A stretch of 64,000 nucleotides of DNA from Thalassospira lucentensis (GCF_032921865.1 NZ_CP136684.1:416501-480500), one strand, 5' to 3'; positions 9,318-18,865 are shown, counted from the first letter of the stretch. Numbers and translations are program-made. Notes: a model not told the origin generated them from the letters alone.

Positions 9318-9505
9318 GGATTGCAGGCTCCTTGGCATGGCGAAAGATTAATAATATTGCGCTCTTTATCCGTATTGCGACCGGCAAAGACAAGAGCCGT
9401 TTTATCAAAGCCGCCCCTCTACGCAGTTTTTGTCCCGCAATGATGACGCTAATATCTATGCGTTGCGGGTCGAAGCCCATAAACTGGCTGACCACGATAA
9501 ATTGA

Positions 9506-10492
9506 ATGATTGAAAGTGCCTTTCCGATGTCGGCCCAGACCACAGCCCCCTTCCAACCCGTCCTGATCGTTGCCGGGCCAACCGCCAGCGGTAAGTCCGC
9601 GTTGGCGCTTGATCTGGCGGAGGCGTTTGACGGCGTGGTGATCAATGCCGACAGCATGCAGGTCTATAGGGAACTGCGTGTGTTAAGTGCGCGCCCTGAT
9701 GACAGCGAGATCGCACGCGCGCCGCATCGGCTTTATGGTGTATTGTCCGGGCGCGAGGCATGTTCGGCCGGGAAATGGCGCGACATGGCGATGGCGGAAA
9801 TTGCCAAATGTCATGCAAATGGCAAGCTTCCGATCATTACCGGGGGGACGGGTATGTATCTGAATGCCCTGACCGAGGGGATCGCCCCGATTCCCGATAT
9901 TCCCGCCGGGATTCGCCAACAAATCACCGCTGATCTGGAAAAAGCCGGGCATCAGGCGTTTTTCAATGATTTTGCCAAACGCGATCCCGACACAGCCGCC
10001 ACCCTTGATCCGTCAAACACCCATCGCCTGATCCGTGCAGCCGAAGTTCTGGCCGGAACCGGCCGAGGTCTTGCAGCATGGCATCACGAGCCGATGGTAA
10101 AACCACCCGAAGGCATGGTTTTCAATAAGCTATGCTACATGCCGCCGCGCGACATCCTTTATGATCGCTGCAACCGGCGTTTCGATTTGATGATCGAACA
10201 GGGCGCAATCGAGGAAGTCCGCGGACTTCTGGCCGAAAATCTGCCGGAAACGGCCCCTGTGATGAAAGCCGTCGGGGTGCGCGAGATAGCAACCTACCTT
10301 GCCGGCCAGATTGATCTTGAGACAGCAAAAGAGAAATCACAGCGCGAAACCCGGCGTTATGCCAAGCGGCAGTTAACGTGGTTTCGACATCAGATGAGTG
10401 ACAAGGAGATCATCGACGCGCAATATTCGGAAAGTTTGGCAGACAAATTGCGTAATGATGTTCACCAATTTCTGTTGACCACGCCAAAGTGA
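9506..10492 (+). CDS. miaA: tRNA dimethylallyltransferase
   Basis: A 328-residue enzyme that adds a dimethylallyl group to A37 of tRNAs reading codons that start with U. The P-loop GPTASGKSALALDLA is near the N-terminus, followed by NADSMQVYRELRVLSARP, HRLYG, ITGGTGMYLNAL and the C-terminal QRETRRYAKRQLTWFRHQ motif. An alternative start is ATG 9527, which has GAAAG 10 bases upstream; ATG 9506 has no clear site. It is divergent from serB with about 190 bases between. Two GC-rich hairpins follow the stop, the second ending in T residues. Confidence 0.95.
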   Translation: MIESAFPMSAQTTAPFQPVLIVAGPTASGKSALALDLAEAFDGVVINADSMQVYRELRVLSARPDDSEIARAPHRLYGVLSGREACSAGKWRDMAMAEIAKCHANGKLPIITGGTGMYLNALTEGIAPIPDIPAGIRQQITADLEKAGHQAFFNDFAKRDPDTAATLDPSNTHRLIRAAEVLAGTGRGLAAWHHEPMVKPPEGMVFNKLCYMPPRDILYDRCNRRFDLMIEQGAIEEVRGLLAENLPETAPVMKAVGVREIATYLAGQIDLETAKEKSQRETRRYAKRQLTWFRHQMSDKEIIDAQYSESLADKLRNDVHQFLLTTPK

Positions 10493-10508
10493 GGCGATAG
10501 GTTGGCCC

Positions 10509-10555
10509 TTCCGCCGTCGAAATGGCGGAAAACCGCCGTTTCGGCGGATTTTTCA
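10509..10555 (+). terminator. tandem hairpins after miaA, the second an intrinsic terminator
   Basis: The first hairpin pairs TTCCGCC (10509-10515) with GGCGGAA (10524-10530). The second pairs CCGCCG with CGGCGG (10533-10547) and is followed by ATTTTT. The arms could also pair crosswise, but the terminator is the simpler reading. Confidence 0.65.
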
Positions 10556-10580
10556 ACTCCAGTTCAAGGGTAATTGGATC

Positions 10581-10625
10581 ATGTATCAACCACGCGGTTA
10601 TCACGCGGCACGTTGTTGTCGCTAA
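10581..10625 (+). CDS. possible 14-codon upstream ORF before ilvB
   Basis: An ATG at 10581 opens a 14-codon reading frame, MYQPRGYHAARCCR, that ends in TAA at 10623-10625. AAGGG at 10566-10570 could be its ribosome-binding site. The stop codon overlaps the start of the ilvB ribosome-binding site (TAAGGAAGAGG), which is the geometry expected for translational coupling. It does not contain runs of Ile, Val or Leu codons, so it is not a classical ilv attenuation leader; it ends in Cys-Cys-Arg. It may be a chance ORF. Confidence 0.3.
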   Translation: MYQPRGYHAARCCR

Positions 10626-10643
10626 GGAAGAGGCTCGAAAATC

Positions 10644-12407
10644 ATGGCAGAACGTATTTTAAGCGGTTCGGAAGTAGTGTTGCAGGCTCTGGTCGATCAG
10701 GGTGTGGAAGTCGTGTTCGGCTATCCCGGCGGCGCCGTCCTACCGCTATATGACGAGATATTTAAACAAAACCGGATTCGTCATATCCTAGTACGCCATG
10801 AACAGGCTGCCGTGCATGCCGCCGAAGGTTACGCACGTTCGACCGGAAAGGTCGGCGTTGTTCTGGTAACCAGCGGTCCGGGTGCAACGAATGCTGTTAC
10901 CGGCCTTACCGATGCGTTGATGGATTCGATTCCCGTCGTCTGCCTTACCGGGCAGGTTCCGACCCACCTAATTGGCAATGATGCGTTTCAGGAAGCCGAC
11001 ACCACCGGCATCACCCGCCCCTGCACCAAGCATAACTACCTGGTGAAGGACAGTGCGAAGCTTGCCCGAACGATGCATGAAGCATTCCACGTTGCGTCAA
11101 GCGGCCGCCCGGGTCCGGTCGTGATCGACCTGCCGAAAGATATTCTGGTCGCCAAGGCACCGTATCTTGAGCCTTCACAGGTTCAGCACCGCACTTATAA
11201 CCCGGTTGTCAAAGGCGACCGCCGCCAGATCGAGGAAGCGCTCGAACTGCTGGCATCGGCGAAAAAGCCGATCCTGTATTGCGGTGGTGGCGTGATCAAT
11301 TCCGGCAGTCAGGCCTGCAAGGTCCTGACGGAACTCACCCGCCTGACCGGTGTTCCGATTACGCTGACCCTGATGGGCCTTGGTGCCTATCCGGCATCAG
11401 ACAAGCAGTATCTTGGCATGCTCGGCATGCACGGCACCTACGAAGCCAACATGGCGATGCATGATTGCGATGTCATGATTGCGGTTGGTGCACGTTTTGA
11501 TGACCGCGTGACCGGCAACCTTGATTTCTTCTCGCCGGGCTCACAGAAAGTCCAGATCGATATTGATCAAAGCTCGATCAACAAGAACGTTCCGGTTGAT
11601 ATCGGGATTGTGGGCGATGTCGGTCATGTCCTTGAAGACATGATGAAAATCTGGAAAGCCAAACAGCACAAGATCGAAGCCAAGGCGCTTGATAGCTGGT
11701 GGGACGAGATTGAAGGCTGGCGTGGTAAACACTGCCTGTCCTACAAACAGCCCAAGGACATCATCAAGCCGCAGCACGTGATCCGTCGCCTGCATGCGCT
11801 GACCCGTGATCGCAAGACCTACATCACCACCGATGTCGGTCAGCACCAGATGTGGGCAGCCCAGCATTTCGGGTTTGAACATCCGCATGAATGGATGACG
11901 TCCGGTGGTCTTGGCACCATGGGGTATGGCATGCCCGCCGCCCTTGGGGTCCAGGTTGCCCATCCGGATGCAACCGTGATCTGCTTTACCGGTGATGCAT
12001 CGATCATGATGAACATTCAGGAATGCGCGACGCTGACCCAGTATCGCCTGCCGGTGAAAACCGTCATCCTGAACAACCGTTACATGGGCATGGTCCGCCA
12101 GTGGCAGCAGCTTCTGCACGGGTCGCGCTATTCGGAAAGTTACAGCGAATCCCTTCCGGATTTCGTCAAACTGTCCGAGGCATTCGGCTTTACCGGTATG
12201 ACCTGTAACAACGCGGCCGATCTTGATGACGCACTGACCAAGATGCTTGAAATCGATGGTCCGGTGATCCTCGACGTTGCCGTGGATGACAAGGAAAACT
12301 GCTATCCGATGATTCCGTCGGGCAAGCCGCATAATGAAATGCTGCTTGGGGCGGAAACCACCGGTGACGAAGCCATTGATTCCGACGAAGGGATGGTTCT
12401 GGTCTGA
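10644..12407 (+). CDS. ilvB: acetolactate synthase, large catalytic subunit
   Basis: A 587-residue thiamine-diphosphate enzyme that joins two pyruvates, or pyruvate and 2-oxobutyrate, in valine, leucine and isoleucine synthesis. Visible features are GYPGGAVLPLYDEI, the catalytic glutamate in RHEQAAVHAAEGYAR, the FAD-binding middle domain (VGARFDDRVTGN) and the ThDP/Mg motif from GDASIMMN to NNRYMGMVRQW. The length is normal for the biosynthetic class. GGAAGAGG precedes ATG 10644. ilvH and ilvC follow on the same strand. The symbol ilvI would be an equally valid name. A short upstream ORF ends at its ribosome-binding site. Confidence 0.95.
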   Translation: MAERILSGSEVVLQALVDQGVEVVFGYPGGAVLPLYDEIFKQNRIRHILVRHEQAAVHAAEGYARSTGKVGVVLVTSGPGATNAVTGLTDALMDSIPVVCLTGQVPTHLIGNDAFQEADTTGITRPCTKHNYLVKDSAKLARTMHEAFHVASSGRPGPVVIDLPKDILVAKAPYLEPSQVQHRTYNPVVKGDRRQIEEALELLASAKKPILYCGGGVINSGSQACKVLTELTRLTGVPITLTLMGLGAYPASDKQYLGMLGMHGTYEANMAMHDCDVMIAVGARFDDRVTGNLDFFSPGSQKVQIDIDQSSINKNVPVDIGIVGDVGHVLEDMMKIWKAKQHKIEAKALDSWWDEIEGWRGKHCLSYKQPKDIIKPQHVIRRLHALTRDRKTYITTDVGQHQMWAAQHFGFEHPHEWMTSGGLGTMGYGMPAALGVQVAHPDATVICFTGDASIMMNIQECATLTQYRLPVKTVILNNRYMGMVRQWQQLLHGSRYSESYSESLPDFVKLSEAFGFTGMTCNNAADLDDALTKMLEIDGPVILDVAVDDKENCYPMIPSGKPHNEMLLGAETTGDEAIDSDEGMVLV

Positions 12408-12511
12408 TCCGCGAAACCCGTTCGCGACAAGACATCATCAAAACCAAAATCAAAGGCCGGGCCGGGCTGCACACTGAATGCGCCCGCCCGCGCCCTAGCG
12501 GAGCAAGACCC

Positions 12512-14139
<1,628 letters not shown>

Positions 14140-14158
14140 GCTTTACGCTTTGTTTTGC

Positions 14159-14192
14159 AAAACGGCCGTCCCGATGGGGCGGCCGTTTTTGT
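14159..14192 (+). terminator. intrinsic terminator after ilvC
   Basis: The stem AACGGCCGTCCC with GGGGCGGCCGTT around GAT is followed by TTTTTG. It ends the ilv operon. Confidence 0.88.
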
Positions 14193-14293
14193 TTGTCCGC
14201 ACACAACAGCCATGATGTGTTTGGGGTGGATTTTACAGGCCGATCCGCGTAATCCTGACCTTTAAAACTTTAACTCAAACATGAGCATTTTGA

Positions 14294-15202
14294 ATGTCGG
14301 ACTTTATCGATATCGCCCCGGAAGTCGCCGAAGCCCTTGCTGCTGGCAAGCCGGTTGTCGCCCTTGAATCCACCATCATCTCGCACGGGATGCCCTATCC
14401 GCAGAACCTTGAAACCGCGCAGGCGGTTGAACAGGATGTGCGCGATAATGGCGCAATCCCGGCCACCATCGCGGTGATCGGCGGGCGTTGCAAAATCGGC
14501 CTGTCACCGTCGGAACTGGAATATTTCGCCAAGGGTACCGACATTCTGAAACTGTCGCGCCGCGACATCCCATACTGCATCGCCAAGAAACGCGATGGCG
14601 CCACCACCGTTTCGGCAACCATGATTCTGGCGGAAAAGGCGGGCATCAAGGTCTTTGCCACCGGCGGGATTGGCGGGGTTCACCGCGAACTGGCAGCAAG
14701 TTTCGATATCTCGGCCGATCTGACCGAACTTGGCAAGACCAGCGTTGCCGTCGTCTGCGCCGGTGCCAAGGCGATCCTTGATATTCCGATGACGCTTGAA
14801 CATCTTGAAACGCTGGGTGTGCCGGTCATTTCATATGGCACGGATGAATTCCCGGCCTTCTATACCGTCAAAAGCGGCCAGAAAGCCCCGATCCGCCTTG
14901 ATAGCCCGGTTGAAATTGCCGAATTCCTGAAATCGAAATGGGAATTTGGTCTTGAAGGCGGGGCTGTAATCGGCAACCCGCCGCCAGCTGATAAGGCATT
15001 GGAACTTGATGCCATCGAACATGCGATTGATAGCGCCCTGATCGAAGCCAAGGGCCTAAACATCCATGGTCGCGAAGTCACGCCCTTCCTTCTGGAACGC
15101 GTGACCCAGCATACCAAGGGCAAAAGCCTTGAAGCCAATATTGCACTGGTGCGCAACAATGCGGTCCTTGGCGCCAAAATCGCGGTTGCGCTGGCGGTCT
15201 AA
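14294..15202 (+). CDS. psuG: pseudouridine-5'-phosphate glycosidase
   Basis: A 302-residue enzyme that reversibly splits pseudouridine 5'-phosphate into uracil and ribose 5-phosphate, used in RNA-nucleoside salvage. Diagnostic segments are VALESTIISHGMPYPQN, the GGRCKIGL segment, ATTVSATMILAEKAGI, the FATGGIGGVHR loop, and the C-terminal NIALVRNNAVLGAKIA. The length is that of PsuG. The usual partner, the pseudouridine kinase PsuK, is not adjacent. The gene stands alone between the ilvC terminator and its own terminator, so it is probably monocistronic. Confidence 0.93.
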   Translation: MSDFIDIAPEVAEALAAGKPVVALESTIISHGMPYPQNLETAQAVEQDVRDNGAIPATIAVIGGRCKIGLSPSELEYFAKGTDILKLSRRDIPYCIAKKRDGATTVSATMILAEKAGIKVFATGGIGGVHRELAASFDISADLTELGKTSVAVVCAGAKAILDIPMTLEHLETLGVPVISYGTDEFPAFYTVKSGQKAPIRLDSPVEIAEFLKSKWEFGLEGGAVIGNPPPADKALELDAIEHAIDSALIEAKGLNIHGREVTPFLLERVTQHTKGKSLEANIALVRNNAVLGAKIAVALAV

Positions 15203-15232
15203 GGCGCCTCGTTCCGGACACATTGCAAAAAG

Positions 15233-15267
15233 TGAAAAAGCCCTTGATCCTGTCAGGGGCTTTTTCC
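15233..15267 (+). terminator. intrinsic terminator after psuG
   Basis: AAAAGCCCTTGA pairs with TCAGGGGCTTTT (one G-T pair) around a short loop, with flanking A and T runs. It could act in both directions, since the next gene is convergent. Confidence 0.82.
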
Positions 15268-15289
15268 TTGGAATTTTCAAAAGCTGCGC

Positions 15290-15571
15290 TTAGTCGACCT
15301 TGTCGTTGCCTCTGACATCCCCGCATTCACCATTCTCTTTTTCACCCGTCGCATTTGCCGCCACAAGTGCGCGAATGATCGCCAGAACTGCAGGTGAATC
15401 CACATCCGACCCGCGGATGGACCGCTCGTAACGAGCGACATCGTTAGCAAGAAACTGCAAATTGGATAAAACAATATCGGTTGTCTGACGTGACAGATAC
15501 AACCTGCCACCGTAATCGTTTGCCGCACGGCGCAATAAAGCCGTCATCGTCGAGAGCTGTTCACTCAACAT
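15290..15571 (-). CDS. hypothetical 93-residue protein
   Basis: A 93-residue predicted soluble protein, helical in the first 70 residues (LSTMTALLRRAAN, TDIVLSNLQFLANDVARYERSI) with a polar, glycine- and asparagine-rich tail. I do not recognise it. AGAGAATAG precedes the ATG at 15571, and a TACGCGA half-site of the neighbouring operator array lies only 9 bases upstream of the start. It is divergent from the CI-like repressor gene at 15772 and shares the AT-rich control region with it. This arrangement favours a real gene under that repressor, but coding status rests on context only. Confidence 0.5.
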   Translation of the reverse strand: MLSEQLSTMTALLRRAANDYGGRLYLSRQTTDIVLSNLQFLANDVARYERSIRGSDVDSPAVLAIIRALVAANATGEKENGECGDVRGNDKVD

Positions 15572-15579
15572 CTATTCTC

Positions 15580-15689
15580 TACGCGATTTATGATTTTAAT
15601 TATCGACCCACAACTTATTATCGCTATTTTTCGCGTATTAACAACATCAAAATACACCAAATACGCGATAAATACGCAAAATTCGCGTA
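15580..15689. promoter_or_regulatory. putative operator array of the CI-like repressor
   Basis: Four copies of one 7-mer occur within 110 bases of AT-rich DNA: TACGCGA at 15580 and 15662, and its complement TCGCGTA at 15631 and 15683. The last copy is part of the 17-bp imperfect palindrome TACGCAAAATTCGCGTA (15673-15689). The array lies between two divergent genes, one of which encodes a lambda CI-like HTH protein, as expected for an autoregulated switch. Binding is inferred. Confidence 0.5.
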
Positions 15690-15771
15690 GTTACAATGCA
15701 GAACACTTCACAAATTTGCCTATTCGGAGTAGCCTCCGCGGTATTCCAAACATAGCAAGCAGGGCCGAATT

Positions 15772-16221
15772 ATGAACTCCGATGCAATGACCGGACTGGG
15801 CCAGCGGATCGGGATTTGCGAGAAGATCGCAGGATCACGCAGTGCCCTTGCTGCAAAAACAGGTATTGCCGCGCGCACGCTCGAAAACTATAGCCACGGA
15901 CGCAATGACCCGAAGGCATCAGCATGTGTTGCCATCGCACAGGCCACTGGCGTGTCGATCGAATGGCTCATGACCGGTATTGGCTCCCCTGCCTTGGAGG
16001 CCCCCGAAAGCGAACGCAAAATCGTTTACAATATTGCCTATTTTCTTGCCCGCAAATCCAAGGCTGTCAAAGCGGACCCAGTGGAGTTTGCTGATTCATT
16101 TCTGTCACTTTACGATTATTGCCGGGAGAAACAGCAATCGGGATCGGAAACGTTTGATGCGCAGGCATTTGAGAATGTCGTGGAATTTGCATCGAAGCGT
16201 TTTCAGAACAATAGCGCCTGA
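15772..16221 (+). CDS. phage-CI-like HTH transcription regulator
   Basis: A 149-residue protein with an N-terminal helix-turn-helix domain (about residues 10-70: GQRIGICEKIAGSRSALAAK, then TGIAARTLENYSHGRNDPKAS and ATGVSIEWLMTG) like the N-terminal domain of phage CI-type repressors. The C-terminal half is helical and lacks the S24 peptidase domain, so it is not a self-cleaving repressor. ATG 15772 follows AGGG. The gene is divergent from the 93-residue ORF and overlaps the GNAT gene tail-to-tail by 155 bases. No other phage gene is nearby. The adjacent operator array suggests autoregulation (inference). Confidence 0.8.
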   Translation: MNSDAMTGLGQRIGICEKIAGSRSALAAKTGIAARTLENYSHGRNDPKASACVAIAQATGVSIEWLMTGIGSPALEAPESERKIVYNIAYFLARKSKAVKADPVEFADSFLSLYDYCREKQQSGSETFDAQAFENVVEFASKRFQNNSA

Positions 16222-16753
16222 TCAATAGCTGCAACCGTTGCCGCAACCGGTTGCAATCATCACAGACATAGCCGACTTCCGGCAACCGCTGACCTTCAAT
16301 TACGCGGTCGCGTTTGACCTGACTGCGCCATCCCATTTGCGCATACCAGAAGCGGATCGGATTATCACGGAAAGCCCAAAGCACCGGCGGGATCAGGCGA
16401 CGTTCGGTCAAAAAATCAACCATGGTCAACATCATGATCGGCCCAGTTTCCCGGCCACGATAGTCCGGCAGAACATAAGCAGCGTGCATTTCGCCTTTTC
16501 CGTCGATGTCCGGATCCTTATTGCGACAACAGAAACAAAACCCAACGACCTTTTGACCGGCCTCGATCACGAATAATCCATCGCTATCTTCGTGGGAGTC
16601 GAACCAGTCCAGCCATTGCTGTTGACGATATTCTCGCGACCGACTGCGTAAAACGGCTTCGGGCATGAAGGCATATGTTTCACGCCAGCAGAAGGCGTGA
16701 ATCTGCGAAATCATTGAAACATCGTCGATTTTTGCGGCCCTGATCGAAATCAT
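16067..16753 (-). CDS. GNAT-family N-acetyltransferase
   Basis: A 228-residue protein whose first 165 residues have the GNAT fold: MISIRAAKIDDVSMISQIH at the start, VIEAGQKVVGFCFC strands, the acetyl-CoA motif region AAYVLPDYRGRETGPIMM (the usual Q/RxxGxG/A loop is modified to RGRETG) and FWYAQMGW near the end. The substrate is unknown. The last 50 residues lie antisense to the end of the CI-like gene and look like an unstructured extension. The start ATG 16753-16751 is preceded by GGAGG that lies completely inside a 13-bp inverted repeat, so translation may be controlled. Confidence 0.8.
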   Translation of the reverse strand: MISIRAAKIDDVSMISQIHAFCWRETYAFMPEAVLRSRSREYRQQQWLDWFDSHEDSDGLFVIEAGQKVVGFCFCCRNKDPDIDGKGEMHAAYVLPDYRGRETGPIMMLTMVDFLTERRLIPPVLWAFRDNPIRFWYAQMGWRSQVKRDRVIEGQRLPEVGYVCDDCNRLRQRLQLLIRRYCSENASMQIPRHSQMPAHQTFPIPIAVSPGNNRKVTEMNQQTPLGPL

Positions 16754-16788
16754 TGATTTTCCTCCAATTGATTAATGGAGGAAAATCA
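16754..16788 (-). promoter_or_regulatory. 13-bp inverted repeat sequestering the GNAT ribosome-binding site
   Basis: TGATTTTCCTCCA (16754-16766) and TGGAGGAAAATCA (16776-16788) are a perfect inverted repeat with a 9-base spacer. Read on the minus strand, the right side of the hairpin contains GGAGG and ends directly at the GNAT start codon. It could be an RNA hairpin blocking the ribosome-binding site or a DNA operator. Confidence 0.55.
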
Positions 16789-16887
16789 TTGCACATCTTT
16801 CGCGTGTTGCGTTTTCCGTATAAAACTATTTTAAAGAAACCAGTCAAAACCATTACCGTCTTAAACGATAGTGACCGGATTTAATGC

Positions 16888-17256
16888 ATGCTTGATGTCG
16901 ATCTTCAGAAACGTCTTGATCAGGCTGCTGCTGGTGTTCGTAAAGAGAAGCCAGTCTTATCAAGAACTCAGCATATCGCGATTACGATTGCGGTTTCGCT
17001 GTTCATGACCACGGTTGGCATTGCAACCTACGCACAGCTTAACAGCATCCCCTCCATGCCATCTGACGATCTGGGAAAACTTGCTGTCCTGGTCAGTGAT
17101 GTGACGGAGTCGGTACCGGCTGATATCTGGGCGGCGATGGAAAACCATATCGGCAAGCCAGCCGAAAATTTCAGCGCTGATGATCAAGTTCGTGCAATTG
17201 CGTTCCTGCTTGAACTGATCGAAAAGCAGCCCAAGCCCACAATCAATATATGGTGA
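16888..17256 (+). CDS. hypothetical protein with one membrane segment
   Basis: A 122-residue protein with a charged N-terminus (LDVDLQKRLDQAAAGVRKEKP), one hydrophobic segment at about residues 30-48 (AITIAVSLFMTTVGIATYA) and a mainly helical C-terminal part. This is the topology of a single-pass inner-membrane protein with a periplasmic domain. I do not recognise the family. No strong ribosome-binding site precedes ATG 16888. Its last 14 bases overlap the end of the convergent sensor-domain gene. The protein is plausible because of its coherent membrane layout, but its role is unknown. Confidence 0.5.
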   Translation: MLDVDLQKRLDQAAAGVRKEKPVLSRTQHIAITIAVSLFMTTVGIATYAQLNSIPSMPSDDLGKLAVLVSDVTESVPADIWAAMENHIGKPAENFSADDQVRAIAFLLELIEKQPKPTINIW

Positions 17257-17986
17257 CGACCGAACTGGTCACGACAACCGGATAATCGCGCAGTTTGCGC
17301 CACATGGTACGTGCCGGATAGGCATTGAGTCTGGTTTCCGTTATCCCCGAAAGACCATCAGCCACCATCAGACTGTCAAAGAAATCCGGGGCCAGTTCCA
17401 TCTGCGCCGGGCTTGTCATGACGGTGACGCCATCGGTGGTGAAGGCGGAATAGAAACAAAGACGGCACGCGCGTTCGACCGGAAGCCAGGCATCGGGCGT
17501 CATGACCGCGACCAGAACCCCCATGACCGATCCCGAAACACCGTGCAAAAGGCGCGTCACCGGAATGAAAGGCACGCCCGATTGCTGTCCGGTTACCGGT
17601 GTGCCAATCCTGATATCGTCGCTGTCGGCGGCAATGGTCTGACTGAAATAGTCACGATCGGACAGGTCAAGATCGGCGGCGGGATGGCGGGTGGTATCGA
17701 AGCGCAAAATTCCCCTGGCATCGATGAATAACAAGGCGCGAACTGCGGAAACCTGTTCGGTAAAACGTTTCAGACTGCCTTGCAGCACGACTTCGTTCAT
17801 GCTGCCGTCATTGCGCAGAAGATCGGCCGAACGACGCATCAAACCATCCGTCTGGTTCAGGATGTTTTCAACATGGGTCGCCATCAGAAGAACGTTTTCT
17901 TCGAGCGAGATGTTTGCCGTATCGGCAGCGGCCTGCCCCGGTGCCCAAAACAGGCAAAGCAGGATAACCAGCCATTTCTTCATCAT
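17243..17986 (-). CDS. exported stand-alone Cache-type sensor domain protein
   Basis: A 247-residue protein with a signal peptide (MMKKWLVILLCLFWAPGQAAA) and an extracellular sensor domain of the Cache/PDC type: a long first helix (VENILNQTDGLMRRSADLL), then the core strands FIDARGILRFDTTRHP and DLSDRDYFSQTIAA, IRIGTPVTGQQSGVPFIPVTRLLH and the second module. Such domains normally precede a membrane helix and a GGDEF, kinase or chemotaxis module. Here the protein stops right after the second sensor module (DYPVVVTSSVVTIY), with no second membrane helix or output domain. Start chosen at the tandem ATG near 17986, preceded by GGGGGA. It may be a free periplasmic binding protein or the remains of a larger receptor. 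Confidence 0.68.
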   Translation of the reverse strand: MMKKWLVILLCLFWAPGQAAADTANISLEENVLLMATHVENILNQTDGLMRRSADLLRNDGSMNEVVLQGSLKRFTEQVSAVRALLFIDARGILRFDTTRHPAADLDLSDRDYFSQTIAADSDDIRIGTPVTGQQSGVPFIPVTRLLHGVSGSVMGVLVAVMTPDAWLPVERACRLCFYSAFTTDGVTVMTSPAQMELAPDFFDSLMVADGLSGITETRLNAYPARTMWRKLRDYPVVVTSSVVTIY

Positions 17987-18086
17987 GTCCCCCGCGCTGT
18001 GCGACATTACAGCTACCCAAATTCGGACATTCTGTAAATGAAACAACAGCGCGGCGGCTTCCGCAATATCTAATATTCGGCGGTTT

Positions 18087-18731
18087 TTAACGACGAAGGG
18101 CCGGGTCAAGGCGGCTGTCGTCAACCGGATCGCCCCAGACATTGGTGCAGGGCAAAACACCGGCCCAGACTGGCAGACCATAATCTTCCTCGTCATCGAC
18201 CGGATCACCGGTGCGGACCTTGGCCGATACCTCGTTCAGATCAAAACCAAGGAACATGGTCGCCTTGAGCTCCTGCTCATTGGGATGACGGATCTGATCC
18301 CAGCGGCCTTTGGACAGCTTTTCGACAAACAGCCGGGAATGTTCCATTTTGCCTTCCGGGTCGGTTACGATTTCGCCCTTGCCGTAAATCACGACCGAAC
18401 GGTAATTGGCCGAGTGATGAAAGGCCGAACGCGCCATCACCAGACCGTCCAGATGCGTAATGCACAGGCAGGCTTCCTCGCCATTGGCGATAGCGGCCAG
18501 AATGCGGTTCTTCGATGCACCATGGATATAAATCCGTTCCCCCACGCGCCAATGCGCCGTCGGGATCATTGAGGGACGGCCATTCACGATGGTGCCAACA
18601 TGACAGATCAGGGCATCATCAATGATACCATGCACAAGTTTTCGGTCGTAACTGGCACGTTTGGGACCACGCACCACTTTGGTTGCGGGATGAACTTCGT
18701 ATTGTGCCGGAAGTGCGGTGGTATCTGACAT
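18087..18731 (-). CDS. pyridoxamine 5'-phosphate oxidase-family flavin-binding protein
   Basis: A 214-residue member of the FMN-binding split-barrel superfamily. The segment RASYDRKLVHGIIDDALICHVGTI followed by GRPSMIPTAHWRVGERIYIHGASKNRIL is typical of the Nim-like/PPOX group, which often act as flavin- or haem-dependent detoxifying reductases of unclear substrate. ATG 18731 was chosen; an upstream in-frame ATG at 18803 adds residues with no homology. The gene is divergent from a MocR/PdxR-type regulator gene, a common pairing that suggests direct control by that regulator (inference from family neighbourhoods). No enzymatic role can be assigned. Confidence 0.85.
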   Translation of the reverse strand: MSDTTALPAQYEVHPATKVVRGPKRASYDRKLVHGIIDDALICHVGTIVNGRPSMIPTAHWRVGERIYIHGASKNRILAAIANGEEACLCITHLDGLVMARSAFHHSANYRSVVIYGKGEIVTDPEGKMEHSRLFVEKLSKGRWDQIRHPNEQELKATMFLGFDLNEVSAKVRTGDPVDDEEDYGLPVWAGVLPCTNVWGDPVDDSRLDPALRR

Positions 18732-18865
18732 TTTCTTTGTTCTCTGTAGCTTCTGGTGACGCAAGGGGCTGACGTCATCATCGACAGAATTGGACTTTAT
18801 CACAGGTCCGTTATAAGAATTTTGACAGAACCAATTTCAACATCATCCGTCACCGATTGGCCAAG

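Noticed and set aside
10509..10643. Classical branched-chain attenuator before ilvB
   Set aside because: The terminator hairpin lies before, not after, the short ORF, and the ORF has no Ile, Val or Leu codons.
15290..16753. Possible prophage remnant
   Set aside because: Only a CI-like regulator is present; there is no integrase, structural, lysis or replication gene and no attachment-site repeat that I could find.
18723..18760. Second LexA-type box upstream of the PPOX gene (GTTC-N7-CTTC)
   Set aside because: The second half-site has a mismatch, so the match is not better than chance.
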